The notes: generated by a model from the letters alone, not told the origin. 64,000 nucleotides of DNA from CAVYXK01 sp963772445 (GCA_963772445.1 CAVYXK010000017.1:682001-746000), one strand, 5' to 3'; positions 35,711 to 44,979 are shown, numbered from the stretch's first letter. Program-made: numbers and translations.

Positions 35711-36455
35711 ATGTTCGGCGCCGCCACCGCCCCGGTCGCAGCCGTCCAACCCGATCCCAATCGGGCCGTGCCGCCTCGCATCGGCCAGGTCCTCAGCCTC
35801 GTTCGCACGCTCATCGCCTACGGCAAGAATCTTGCGGACACGCTGCGCCAGCACGCGGCTGGCCCGCACGTCCTCCCCTGCTTCACCTTCCTCGCCATAA
35901 CCTTCGGCTCCACCGATCTCGCGCTGATCCTCGCCCGCATCACCCGCGGTCTGCTCCGCGCCGCCGCGCTCGAAGCCAGGCTCAGCCGGCGTGCCGCCCG
36001 CGGCCAGGACCTGAAGCCTACGGCCATCCGCCTGCCGTCCCCACGCAAGCCGGACGCCGCCAAGCCGGCCGGCCCCGCCGGGCGGCCCGGCCGAGGATCC
36101 GTGCCTCGCCCGTCAGCCCACGCCCGAGGAAATCCTCGCCAAGGACCGCCGCCGCCCGATCGGCGCCGTCCTCGTCGATATCTGCCTCGATCTGGGCATC
36201 GTGCCTGGGCAGATGGATCGTGCGACGTGGGACGAACTGTGCGGCGATCTCATCGAGTACGGTGGCAATCTCGCCACTCTCGTGCTCCCGAGCCAACGCA
36301 AGCGGCGCTCTGCCGTTCTCACCGGCAGCCCCAGTCCCAGCGGCAGTTCCAGCTTCAGCCCCATTCCCATTACCGGGCAGTGCCCCATCGTGTTTCCCGC
36401 CTGGCCGCTACCGTCGCGGCAATCCCCAGCTCCCGCCTGCACCGGCCCACCGTAG
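35711..36455 (+). pseudogene. unrecognised protein of the SOS-box element, one frameshift
   Basis: Starts MFGAATAPVAAVQPDPNRAV at 35711, aligned residue for residue with copy A. The frame changes near 36085 in a run of C and G (after KPAGPAGRP) and resumes as EDPCLARQPTPEEILAKDRR up to PAPACTGPP and a stop at 36453-36455. Apart from this single change the two copies agree over the conserved blocks and differ mainly in the Pro/Ser-rich tail, where copy B is longer (GSPSPSGSSSFSPIP). Confidence 0.6.
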
Positions 36456-36477
36456 CGCGCCCCCCCTCCCCTTGCGG

Positions 36478-38068
36478 CTACCGTTGTCCCACAACCCCAA
36501 ATCGACTTTCCTGAGTGCTGAGCAGCGGATTTGAGGCGGGTCGAGTCTGCATCAGCGATCTTTCGAGGCTCCCGCCGAACGGGCGGCGGCAGCCGGCTGG
36601 CGCCGCCCCTCCGGCAGGCCCCTTTGCAGCCCCCTGCGAATCAGATTCGCTCCCGACCAACAACCCACCGGAGCCGATTCGCATGAACGACCAGCCGCAG
36701 CTTGGTCACTTTGGCAATCGCCGCCTGGCCGCGGTCGGCGACAGCCTGCTGGGGGCGATGCAGAAGCAGCGCACCATGTGCCTCTCGGCATTGGCCGACA
36801 GCCGCGGCCAAGCCCGCCAGTTTCAGCGTTTCCTCGACAACGAGGCGGTCAGCATGCACGAGATGCTGGTGCATGCCGCCCGGCAGACCGCCCGGCGCGC
36901 CGTCGGGCGGCACGTCCTGGCGATCACCGATACCACGGAGCTGAATTACGCTCCCCACAGCGGCGCCAAGCGCGGCTTTGGCACGGTCGGCAACGGGACC
37001 GACATCGGCGTGCTGCTGCACCCGGTGATTGCGGTGGATGCCGAGCAGGGCGGGCTGATCGGGCTGGTCGGTGCCACGGTGATCAACCGCACCGACGGCC
37101 CGGTGACGGACCATAAGACACGCCCGGCCGACGAGAAGGAGTCTCGCCGCTGGCTGGCGGCCGCCGAGACCGCCGGCGAGGTGCTGGCGGAGGCGGCGAT
37201 GATCACTGTGGTCGAGGACCGCGAGGGCGACATCTATGACCAGTTCGCGCGTCGGCCGGACAACGTGCATCTGTTGGTGCGGGCCGCGCAGAACCGCTCG
37301 CTCGAGGGCGATGAGAAACTGTTCGCGCGATGCGCCGCCTGGTCAGCAGTAACACAGCACACCATCCAGGTGCCGGCCCGGCATGGCAAGCCGGCGCGGG
37401 CCGAGCGGACCGCCGTCGTGGCGGTGCGCTCCGGCGAGGTCACGATCAAGCGGCCACTGCGCGCCGAGCCAGGCCTGGCGCCGACCTTGACCCTGCGGGT
37501 GGTGGATGTGCGCGAGATCGCCCCACCGTCGGCGCAGCAACCCTTACACTGGTGTCTGCTGACCACGCATGCGGTGGGCGGTGCGGCGGAGGCGCTGCAG
37601 ATTGTCGCCTGGTACCGGCTGCGTTGGATCATCGAACAGCTGTTCCGTACGATGAAGACGGACGGTGTCGATGTGGAGACCTCGCAGATCACGACGCCGC
37701 TCAGTCTGGCGAAGCTGGTGACGGTGGCGCTGATTGCCGCCGTGCGGGTCATGCAACTGGTGATCGGTCGCGACGGCAGTACGGGGCAGTCCATAGAGGA
37801 CGTTGCCGACCCCGCCGAACTGCCGGCGCTACGGGCGATCAGCGCCTCCCTCGAAGGGCCGACCGACAAGTTGAAGAACCCGTTCGATCCTGCCTTGCTG
37901 GCTTATTACGCCTGGATCGCCGCACGCCTCGGAGGCTGGTCCGGCTACACCTCCAAGGGATATCGGCCGCCCGGTCCCAAGACCATGGCCCGCGGTCTCA
38001 AGCGCCTCGATGCCATGGTGCAGGGCTGGATGCTGGCTAATCGTTCCGCACTTGTGGGACTCCGGTAG
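36478..38068 (+). mobile_element. IS4-family element (1,591 bp)
   Basis: Ends CTACCG...CGGTAG with inverted repeats over about 18 bp, flanked by a perfect 10-bp duplication CCCCTTGCGG at 36468-36477 and 38069-38078. It is inserted in the 3' palindrome of SOS-box element copy B. Confidence 0.9.
36683..38068 (+). CDS. IS4-family (IS50/Tn5-like) transposase
   Basis: 461 residues from ATG at 36683; an upstream in-frame extension to 36515 is possible but lies before the usual LGHFGNRRLAAV start. DDE motif: AITDTTELNY with the first Asp, VVEDREGDIYDQFARR with the second, and the YREK-type signature YRLRWIIEQLFRTMKTDGVD. Intact; the stop codon is the last three bases of the element. Confidence 0.9.
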   Translation: MNDQPQLGHFGNRRLAAVGDSLLGAMQKQRTMCLSALADSRGQARQFQRFLDNEAVSMHEMLVHAARQTARRAVGRHVLAITDTTELNYAPHSGAKRGFGTVGNGTDIGVLLHPVIAVDAEQGGLIGLVGATVINRTDGPVTDHKTRPADEKESRRWLAAAETAGEVLAEAAMITVVEDREGDIYDQFARRPDNVHLLVRAAQNRSLEGDEKLFARCAAWSAVTQHTIQVPARHGKPARAERTAVVAVRSGEVTIKRPLRAEPGLAPTLTLRVVDVREIAPPSAQQPLHWCLLTTHAVGGAAEALQIVAWYRLRWIIEQLFRTMKTDGVDVETSQITTPLSLAKLVTVALIAAVRVMQLVIGRDGSTGQSIEDVADPAELPALRAISASLEGPTDKLKNPFDPALLAYYAWIAARLGGWSGYTSKGYRPPGPKTMARGLKRLDAMVQGWMLANRSALVGLR

Positions 38069-38316
38069 CCCCTTGCGGGAGGGGGTTGGGGGAGGGGGCC
38101 GTGCCAGTGAGGCACCATGGGACCCACACAAGCACACACGGGGCCGGCCAACGGCCAGCCCCGCCGTCCTGATTCGGCACATGCCCGCGAGTCGTCACGC
38201 ACAGGTCATGACGTGGGTCGCTGGACGTGACCCGGCTCGGGCGATCGTTACAGCATGCCACTTTGCCGTAGCGCGCGTACCGGCAGCCCCGACGTGACCC
38301 GCTGCAATACTCCCCA

Positions 38317-39393
38317 TCACTCTGCTGCCGTCGCCGCCTCACCGGCGAAACCGACGAGACTATCCAACGGCCAACGCGGCCGCGGAGCGGCGTCCATCCC
38401 ATCCGTCAGTCCGAGTCGCAGCCGCTCGATCCCGGCCCAGGCGACCATCACCGCATTGTCTGTGCAAAGGCGCGGCGGCGGTGCCACCAGCCGGAAGCCG
38501 CATCTGCCCGCTTCGCGTCCCAGCGCTGCACGGATCGCCGCGTTCGCCGCCACGCCGCCGGCCAGCACCAGAAGTCGCCGGTCCAGATGCCGTTCCGCGA
38601 ACATCGCCATTGCATGGGTGACGCGATCGGTCAGCACCTCGACCATCGCGGCCTGGAATCCGGCGGCGATGTCCGCGGCCAGCCGCGCCGGCAGGGCACC
38701 GGCGCCGTGTCGTGCCACTTCCTGCGCGACCGCCGTCTTCAGCCCGGAGAAACTGAAATCGCAGCCCGGCCGGCCCAGCAGCGGCCGGGGAAACGCATAG
38801 CGCCCTGGATCGCCGGCCGCAGCCATGCGCTCCAGCGCCGGACCGCCCGGCCAGCCCAGGCCCAGCAGCTTCGCCACCTTGTCGAACGCCTCGCCCGCCG
38901 CGTCGTCCAGCGTACCGCCGAGCCGCGCGTATCGCCCGACGCCCTCAGCCGCGACGCATTGGCAATGCCCGCCGGACATCAGCAGCAGCAGGTAGGGAAA
39001 CGGCGCGCCACCCTCGACCAGCCCGGGTAGGCGCGCGGTCAGCGCGTGCGCCTCCAGATGATTGACCGCCACGAACGGTAGGCGCGCCGCGAGCGCGATC
39101 CCCTTGCCCACCTGCGAGCCGACGATCAGCCCGCCGATCAACCCCGGCCCGGCCGTCGCTGCGACCCCGCCGAGTTCTCCGAACCCGAGCCCGCTTCGAT
39201 CCATCACACGTCGAACCATGTCCGGCAGAAGCGCCAGATGCGCGCGCGCCGCGATCTCCGGGACCACGCCGCCAAAGGGGGCGTGCTCACGCTCCTGGCT
39301 GGCCACGGCCTCGGCCAGCACGCGGCCGGCTTCGTCCAGCACCGCAGCGGCGGTCTCGTCGCAGGAGGTCTCGATTCCCAGCACGGGTCGCAT
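38317..39393 (-). CDS. tsaD: tRNA N6-adenosine threonylcarbamoyltransferase
   Basis: 358 residues from the ATG at 39393 (MRPVLGIETSCDETAAAVLD). TsaD transfers threonylcarbamoyl to A37 of ANN-reading tRNAs with TsaB and TsaE. ASKHA-fold motifs present: metal-binding NHLEAHALTARL (HxxxH), MSGGHCQCV, and FSFSGLKTAV; the C-terminal LAGGVAANAAIR and CTDNAVMVAW are also conserved. Divergent from hemC. In related genomes gpsA usually follows on the same strand; here the SOS-box element lies there instead. Confidence 0.95.
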   Translation of the reverse strand: MRPVLGIETSCDETAAAVLDEAGRVLAEAVASQEREHAPFGGVVPEIAARAHLALLPDMVRRVMDRSGLGFGELGGVAATAGPGLIGGLIVGSQVGKGIALAARLPFVAVNHLEAHALTARLPGLVEGGAPFPYLLLLMSGGHCQCVAAEGVGRYARLGGTLDDAAGEAFDKVAKLLGLGWPGGPALERMAAAGDPGRYAFPRPLLGRPGCDFSFSGLKTAVAQEVARHGAGALPARLAADIAAGFQAAMVEVLTDRVTHAMAMFAERHLDRRLLVLAGGVAANAAIRAALGREAGRCGFRLVAPPPRLCTDNAVMVAWAGIERLRLGLTDGMDAAPRPRWPLDSLVGFAGEAATAAE

Positions 39394-39443
39394 CCGCGCG
39401 TCTTCCACTTTCCTTCCGCTCGCCGCGGTCATAGGACAGCGCC

Positions 39444-40449
39444 ATGACCGCCGCCACGCCGCCCTCGCGCGTCGGACCGCACAGCCATGCGCTGCCGTTG
39501 CGCGTCGGCACGCGCGGCTCGCCGCTGGCGCTGGTGCAGACCCGCGCTTTCCTCGAGCGGCTGCGTGGGTTCTGCCCGGTGCTGCGCAGCATGGACGTCT
39601 TCGAGGAGCACGCCATCCGCACCACCGGCGATGCCACTCAGGCGTCCGGCCAGCGCTTGGCGGAGATCGGCGGGAAGGGGCTGTTCGCCAAGGAGATCCA
39701 CGATGCGCTAGCCGAAGGTCGCATCGACTTCGCTGTGCATAGCCTGAAGGATTTAGAAACCACGCTGCCGCGAGGCATTGTGCCGGCGTGCACTCTGAAG
39801 CGGGAGGATGCGCGGGATGCGTTGGTTGTGGCCGCCCCCTCCGCCCAACCTCTTCCCGCGAGGGGAGGGGGAGTGTTTGCCTCTCTCCCGAAAGGTGCGG
39901 TCGTGGGTACGTCTTCGGTGCGGCGGCAGGCGCAGCTTCTGCACGCCAGGCCCGACCTGACCGTGGTGGCGATCCGCGGCAATGTCGGCACACGCCTCGA
40001 CAAAGTGGCGAGCGGCGCGTTCGACGCTACGCTCCTGGCGCTGGCTGGGCTGCGGCGGCTCGGACTAGAGCATCGGGCCACCGTCGTGCTCGACCCGGAG
40101 GAGATGGTGCCGGCTGCCGGCCAGGGCATCGTCGCCGTAACGGTTCGGGCCGGTGCCACCGAGTTGCGTGAACTGCTGGCGGGGATCGAAGACCCGGAGG
40201 CAAAGGCAGTCGCCACCGCCGAGCGTGCCATGCTCGCCGCGCTCGACGGGTCCTGCCGCACGCCGATTGGCGGCTACTCCAGCATGCAGCCCGGCGGGAC
40301 GCTGTCGCTGATCGGGATGGTCGCGCGCGCCGACGGCTCGTTCCTGCTCAAGCGCCGCCTGTCGGGGCCGGTGGCCGACGCGGATCGAACTCGGCACGGA
40401 GCTGGGCGCCAGCCTGCGCGCCGACTCGCCCGGCGATCTCTTTGTCTGA
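39444..40449 (+). CDS. hemC: hydroxymethylbilane synthase (C-terminal frameshift)
   Basis: Assembles four porphobilinogens into hydroxymethylbilane in heme and cobalamin synthesis. Seen: GTRGSPLALVQT, HSLKDLET, GTSSVRRQAQLL, RGNVGTRLDK, and Cys in DGSCRTPIGGY, which binds the dipyrromethane cofactor. The frame as written runs on to 40469, but near 40380 it shifts by +1, after which IELGTELGASLRADSPGDLF reads to TGA 40447-40449, the normal end. One extra G in the GCGGATC context explains it. An in-frame palindromic repeat adds residues at about 130-150. hemD starts 8 bases before the stop. Confidence 0.85.
39833..39882. repeat. GC-rich palindromic repeat translated inside hemC
   Basis: CCCCCTCCGCCCAACCTCTT and CCCGCGAGGGGAGGGGGAGT are nearly the same unit as the 3' repeat of the SOS-box element (12777-12815). 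It adds about AAPSAQPLPARGGGVFASLP between DALVV and KGAVVGTSS, where HemC normally has a shorter surface loop. Confidence 0.65.
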
Positions 40450-41146
40450 TCCTGCCGGCGCCGTTCTGATCACCCGCCCGAGCCCCGCGGCCGAGGAGAC
40501 CGCACAGCACGTCGTGGCATTGGGTCTGCTGCCGGTCGTCGCCCCACTGCTGACGATCCGGCGCTTGCCGGCCGATCTGCCACCGGACGCAACGGCGGTG
40601 CTGGTCACGAGCAGTAACGCCATTGACAACCTGCCTGCGTGGGCGCGCGCCCGGCCGGTCCTCGCGGCCGGCGACGCAACCGCCGCACGGGCCCGAGCAG
40701 CCGGCTTTCCCAACGTTCACAGCGCCGGCGGTAACTCCACTGACCTCGCCGCTTTGGTGGGGCGCATGTTTCCGTGCGGGCAGGGCGAGTTGCTGCTGCT
40801 GGCGGGCAGGGGCCAAGGCACTGCGCTCGCCGAGCTGCTCCGGGCGCAGCAGCATGCCGTCATTCTGCGCGAGGTGTACGAGGCCGCCCCGGTCCCGGTG
40901 CTGCCCGGACCCGCGGCGGCGGCCCTGCAGAGCCAGGACCTCCGTGCGGCGTTGTTCTTCTCCACCGAGACCGCCCGCCTGTTCGTTCGGCTCGTTACCG
41001 AGGACAGGCTGGAGACAAGCGTCCGGAACACCGATGCCTGCGCTATCAGCCCGGCGGCCGGCGTGGCATTAAACCCATTGCCGTGGCAACTGATCAGGAT
41101 CGCGGCCCGGCCAACCCAGGATGATATGCTCGCGCTGCTGCAATGA
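40442..41146 (+). CDS. hemD: uroporphyrinogen-III synthase
   Basis: 234 residues from a TTG start overlapping the hemC end by 8 bases; no ATG gives the conserved N-terminus AVLITRPSPAAEETA. HemD closes hydroxymethylbilane to uroporphyrinogen III with D-ring inversion. The family is weakly conserved; seen are VLVTSSNAI, LAAGDATAARARAAGF, LLLAGRGQGT and the second-domain FFSTETARLF. The position between hemC and the mitofilin gene is the main support. The stop overlaps the next start (ATGA). Confidence 0.85.
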   Translation: MSDPAGAVLITRPSPAAEETAQHVVALGLLPVVAPLLTIRRLPADLPPDATAVLVTSSNAIDNLPAWARARPVLAAGDATAARARAAGFPNVHSAGGNSTDLAALVGRMFPCGQGELLLLAGRGQGTALAELLRAQQHAVILREVYEAAPVPVLPGPAAAALQSQDLRAALFFSTETARLFVRLVTEDRLETSVRNTDACAISPAAGVALNPLPWQLIRIAARPTQDDMLALLQ

Positions 41147-42286
41147 ACGAAACGCCCGCCCTGCCGCCGCCTGACCAGCCCGAGCCGGTCGCGGAGCCGC
41201 CACCGCCAGCCGCTCCGCGCAGCCGCAATCTGGTGCCCTGGGTCTACGCACTCGGGTTCGTCGGTACTCGCGCTGGCACTGCTATGGATCTGGCAGAACC
41301 CGAACCCAGCCCCACAGCCAAGCGGGCAGCCGCGCCTGGATACGATCGCGCAGCTTCAGACCCTGAACGAACGTGTGACACAACTCGCCCAGCGGCCTGT
41401 CACCGAACCCGTCAGCCTCACCCCCCTGGAACAGCGCGTCGCAGCGTTGGAGCAGCGCCCGGCCGCAGCGCCCGATCTGGGTCCCGTCGAGCAGCAGATC
41501 GCCACCCTGAAGGCGGAGATCACGGCGATGCCGGCAGGCGCCCCGTCACCGGACCTCGGCCCGCTGGAAAACCGCGTGAGTGCGATGGAACGGCAGGTGC
41601 AGGCCGTACTCGCGCTGAAATCGCAACTCGATACGATCTCGCGGCAGCTCGCGGGCCAGCAGGCCGAGTTCGGCTCACGCTTGACCCAGCTCGCGACAGA
41701 CCAGCGGGGGTTGGCTGTGCAGGTCCACGACCTCAACGACGCACTCGGGGCCGCACAAGTTAGCGTCAGCAAACAGTTGCAGACCGTGCAGCAGCAGGCG
41801 AGCACCGCCGTCGCCGCGGCCGAGAAGTCGGCGCGGCTGGCACGGATCGAGGCCGCCCGCGCCGCGCTGGAAGCAGGTAGGCCGGTCGGGTCCATCGACG
41901 GCGCACCGCCTGCCCTGGCACGGTTCGCCGCGACGAGCCCGCCGACCGAGGCGGCTTTGCGTCTAGCCTTTCCCGCGGCCGCGAAAGCCGCCCTCGACGC
42001 CGCGCAGCCCGACACTGCAGGAAAGCCTTTCGGGGAACGGCTGTGGCAGCGCGCACAGCAGTTGATCACTGTCCGGGAAGGCGATCGGGTCATCGTTGGC
42101 GATCCGGCCTCTGGCGTGCTCGCTCACACCCAGCAGGAGCTGGACGCCGGCGACCTGTCGGGAGCGGTCGCCTCGGTTTCCACCCTGAGCGGCCCGACCG
42201 CCCAGGCGATGGCAAGCTGGCTCGACCAGGCCAACGCGCTGCTCGCGGCGCGCGCTGCGCTCGACACAATGGCCGCGCACGCCTGA
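41143..42286 (+). CDS. mitofilin/COG4223-family membrane protein (frameshift near N-terminus)
   Basis: About 380 residues in two frames. The first reads a Pro-rich cytoplasmic start (MNETPALPPPDQPEPVAEPP) up to LVPWVYALGFV, where the membrane segment begins. The frame changes +1 near 41264 (one extra G) and the segment continues VLALALLWIWQNPNPAP, followed by long coiled coils (QLQTLNERVTQLAQ; ENRVSAMERQVQAVLALKSQ) and a C-terminal mitofilin-like domain. This is the alphaproteobacterial relative of mitochondrial Mic60, found next to heme genes, and shapes intracytoplasmic membranes in purple bacteria. Ends at 42284-42286, overlapping hemY. Confidence 0.75.
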
Positions 42287-43593
42287 TGTTGCGCGTCCTG
42301 CTGACCGTCGTCGTCATCGCGGTGGTCGTAGCCGCCGCATGGTACCTCGCCGGCCTGCCTGGAACGGTGACAGCTCAGGTCGGCACGGTCACGATACAGG
42401 CAGCCGTTTCGGTCGTCGCAGTTGCCCTGCTTGCGGCCTTCGTGGCCCTCTACATTCTGTTTCGCCTGATCGGCGCGTTGATCCGGCTGCCGCGCGTGCT
42501 CCGCCTACGCCGGGCGGCCGCCCGACGTGGTGCGGGCGAGGTCGCCACGACACGCGCCCTCGTGGCGCTGGCCGCCGGCGAGACAGGTGACGCAAGGCGC
42601 GAGGCCGCCCGCGCTCGCCGACTGCTTGGCGACACGCCGCAGACCCTGCTGCTCGCCGCCGAGGCGGGCCGCTTGGCCGGCCGCTCCGAGGAAGCCGAGG
42701 CCGCTTTCCGTGCCCTCGCGGCGCGCCCGGACGCAGCGTTCCTCGGCTATCGCGGGCTGCTGCGCGGTGCCGTCGAACGGGAGGACTGGACCGAGGCATC
42801 CTCGCTTGCTCGGCAGGCGGAGGCGGCGCACCCGGGCGCGGCTTGGCTCCGCGAAGAGCGCGCCCGGCTCGCTATCCGCACCGCGAGCTGGACCGAGGCG
42901 CTGGCCATGGTGGACGCCGATGCGCCGAAGGCGGCGCTTGCCACCGCGGCAGCGAACGCAGAACCGGACCCAAGCCGGGCCCTGCGCCTGGCGAGACAGG
43001 CCTGGAAGGAGGAGCCCAGCCTGGTTCCTGCCGCGCTCGCCTATGCCCGTCGCTTGCGGGAGCTTGGCCGGGAGCGCCGAGCGCAAGCCGCGGTCAGGCA
43101 GAGCTGGGCCGCCGCCCCGCACCCCGATCTCGCCGATTTCGCGCTGGCCGCGATTGCCGACAAGCTGGCGCGCGTACAGGCCGCACAGGCTCTGACCAAG
43201 TCCAATCCGAACCATCCGGAGAGCCATCTGCTGTTGGCGCGGACCGCATTGGATGCGGGCCTGCTTGGAGAGGCTCGGCGGCACGCCGAAGCGGCGCGGG
43301 ATAGTGGGCTCAATCAGCGTCGGGTGTGGCTGCTGCTGGCGCGTATCGAGGAGGAGGAGCGGGGCGATACCGAGGCTGGTCGGCTCGCCCAACGCGAGGC
43401 GCTGCGGCAAGCCACGACCGCCGATCCGGACCCCGTCTGGCACTGCACTTCATGCCAGGCGCCACAGGCGGTATGGCAACCGGCCTGCCCGGCATGCGGC
43501 GCGGCCGGTACACTACGCTGGACGCTGAGCACCGCCCGCTCGGTGCTTGTCCCGCCGCCGGCAGCCGAGGGCGAGGCACTTACCCAGAGCTGA
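42286..43593 (+). CDS. hemY: HemY-type TPR membrane protein
   Basis: 435 residues from the ATG that overlaps the mitofilin stop (TGATG). Two N-terminal membrane segments (LLTVVVIAVVVAAAWYLAG and AAVSVVAVALLAAFVALYIL) precede a long series of TPR-like helices rich in Ala, Leu and Arg. The C-terminus adds a zinc-ribbon-like WHCTSCQAP ... CPACG motif (residues about 390-410). This is the HemY of the proteobacterial hemCDXY cluster, a protein of ill-defined role in heme/tetrapyrrole traffic, distinct from the Bacillus oxidase of the same name. Fourth gene of the operon. Confidence 0.8.
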   Translation: MLRVLLTVVVIAVVVAAAWYLAGLPGTVTAQVGTVTIQAAVSVVAVALLAAFVALYILFRLIGALIRLPRVLRLRRAAARRGAGEVATTRALVALAAGETGDARREAARARRLLGDTPQTLLLAAEAGRLAGRSEEAEAAFRALAARPDAAFLGYRGLLRGAVEREDWTEASSLARQAEAAHPGAAWLREERARLAIRTASWTEALAMVDADAPKAALATAAANAEPDPSRALRLARQAWKEEPSLVPAALAYARRLRELGRERRAQAAVRQSWAAAPHPDLADFALAAIADKLARVQAAQALTKSNPNHPESHLLLARTALDAGLLGEARRHAEAARDSGLNQRRVWLLLARIEEEERGDTEAGRLAQREALRQATTADPDPVWHCTSCQAPQAVWQPACPACGAAGTLRWTLSTARSVLVPPPAAEGEALTQS

Positions 43594-43706
43594 AGGCCGG
43601 GGGAGAGTGCTGCCTCGCGCCGGCGCACCCTCGCGAATACCTGAACCCCGAAAGGGGAAACTTCCGGCCGACTGCAACATTTCAGTCCGCACTCGGAATC
43701 AGGAGA

Positions 43707-44266
43707 ATGATTTCATACGTGGAACACGGTCACTCGGGCTTGCGCTTGTTGCGGCCGCTCTCGGCGCTGCCCCGGCCATGGCGCAACAGCAGAATGTCGC
43801 CGCCCGCCGCCGAGCGCGCCGGCGACCGCCATGCGCGCGCCAGCAACGAACGCAGCGCCGAACGCCAATACGGCGACCAACACCAAAGGACCCTCCGGAT
43901 GGAGCAACCGTCTATAACAGCAATGGCGACAGTCTCGGGATCATCGACGACCTGCTCAACAGCGGCAAGATCACCCAGGCGGTGATTTCAACCGGCAGCA
44001 TCCTTGGGATCGGCGGCAAGCTGGTCGCGGTGCCATTCGACCAGTTGAAGTTCGAGCCGAGCGCCGGCAATAACGGCGCCCCGCAAACGGCTGGAACTCC
44101 CAACACTCCGGCAGGCAGCAACCCGCTAGCCGCCGGTAGCGCGTCCACGACGACCGCCGCGAACCAGGCTCCTTCACATCCGACGTATTACAGCGTGGTC
44201 CTGCCGAACGCGACGAAAGACTCGCTCGCCAAACAGCAGACCTTCAAATACGCAAGCACAGACTGA
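43707..44266 (+). CDS. exported PRC-barrel domain protein (several frame changes)
   Basis: The ATG at 43707 follows AGGAGA. The signal peptide SLGLALVAAALGAAPAMAQ is seen only after a shift from the ATG frame. A Pro/Ala/Asn-rich linker (PPPSAPATAMRAPATNAAPN) is in yet another frame. The C-terminal PRC-barrel (ATVYNSNGDSLGIIDDLLNS, then AVISTGSILGIGGKLVAVPF) is open to the stop at 44264-44266. So at least three single-base changes separate the parts. PRC-barrel proteins of this exported type occur widely in Rhodospirillales; function unknown. Confidence 0.6.
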
Positions 44267-44326
44267 TCACGCACGCGGCGCATAGGCTGCTGCCCGAGGC
44301 GCCGTCGCACTATCCCAGTAGCTTCC

Positions 44327-44362
44327 GGCGCGCCCGAACGAAGCGAGCGCGCCGCTTTTTTG
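44327..44362 (+). terminator. rho-independent terminator
   Basis: Stem GGCGCGC / GCGCGCC with a loop of about 14 bases and a run of six T (ccgcTTTTTTg). It lies 60 bp after the PRC-barrel gene and would end the hemC-to-PRC transcription unit. It also lies just beyond the stop of the convergent Gly-rich gene. Confidence 0.7.
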
Positions 44363-44366
44363 AAGG

Positions 44367-44741
44367 TCAGTGTGGCTGCTGATAGGGCGCCGGATAGTTT
44401 GCCGGTGGCGCGAAATACCCTGGCGGCGGTGCGTAATAGCCCGGCGGGGGCGGATAGTAGACCGGCGGCGGCGGGTAATAGACGGGAGGTGGATAATAGA
44501 CCGGCGGCGCGATGCCGAAGAACACGCCTCCGCCCCAGCAGCAGCCGCCACCCCATCCCCAGCCACCGCCACCGTGCCAGCCCCCACCGCCGCCGCCATG
44601 CCAGCCGCCCCCACCGCCCCAGCCGCCTCCACCGCCCCAGCCGGCCTCCGCAGGCTTGGGTACCGCCAGGGTTAGGGCCAGCACGCCGGCCACGGCCACA
44701 GGGAGGACCAAGCGACGCGCAAAACGTTGCGAGTGGGCCAT
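44367..44741 (-). CDS. exported Gly/Trp- then Pro/Tyr-rich repeat protein
   Basis: 124 residues. Signal peptide LVLPVAVAGVLALTLAVPKPAEA at residues about 11-33, then a Gly/Trp block of WGGGGGWHGGG type (residues 34-75), then an oligo-Pro/Tyr block with PPVYYPPP and PPGYYAPP units to the end. No catalytic residues. Such low-complexity secreted proteins often coat the surface or bind metals; two Cys (GGGCCWGGG) sit in the middle. Function unknown. The repeat makes this a place where assembly errors would be expected, yet the frame is open. Confidence 0.65.
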   Translation of the reverse strand: MAHSQRFARRLVLPVAVAGVLALTLAVPKPAEAGWGGGGGWGGGGGWHGGGGGGWHGGGGWGWGGGCCWGGGVFFGIAPPVYYPPPVYYPPPPVYYPPPPGYYAPPPGYFAPPANYPAPYQQPH

Positions 44742-44979
44742 AATAGGACGCTCCGAAGCCGCGAATGATATGGCGCCGCATCACGGCAAAGTTAAGGCGG
44801 CGACAGGTAGAATCTCGGGAGCGGGCGGCGCTGTCGCTGGAACGGTCACCGCCGGCGACCGTCGCGAAGTGGACGAACGGTCACGCTCTGTTGAGCGCAG
44901 TGAACCAACGGGGCGGTGAAGCGTCAAAGGTCCGCGGCAGCATTCGGACCACCGCCCTCGGGCCGAGAAGGTGAGTTAC
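44742..44979. other. intergenic, divergent promoters expected
   Basis: Between the Gly-rich gene and the response regulator. No open frame worth naming. It should hold the promoters of both. Confidence 0.35.

Larger units (their letters stand above)
35541..38210 (+). repeat. dispersed SOS-box element, copy B (interrupted by an IS4-family element)
   Basis: Element DNA at 35541-36477 and 38069-38210, matching copy A on the other strand. The 36478-38068 interval is the inserted IS. Shared 5' flank (MTDPLTGRRYKA frame at 35566), LexA box, gene and 3' GC-rich palindrome are all present. Confidence 0.7.

Noticed and set aside
44500..44670. Tandem repeat at 44.5-44.67 kb as a microsatellite or CRISPR
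   Set aside because: It is the coding repeat of the Gly/Trp-rich protein on the minus strand.
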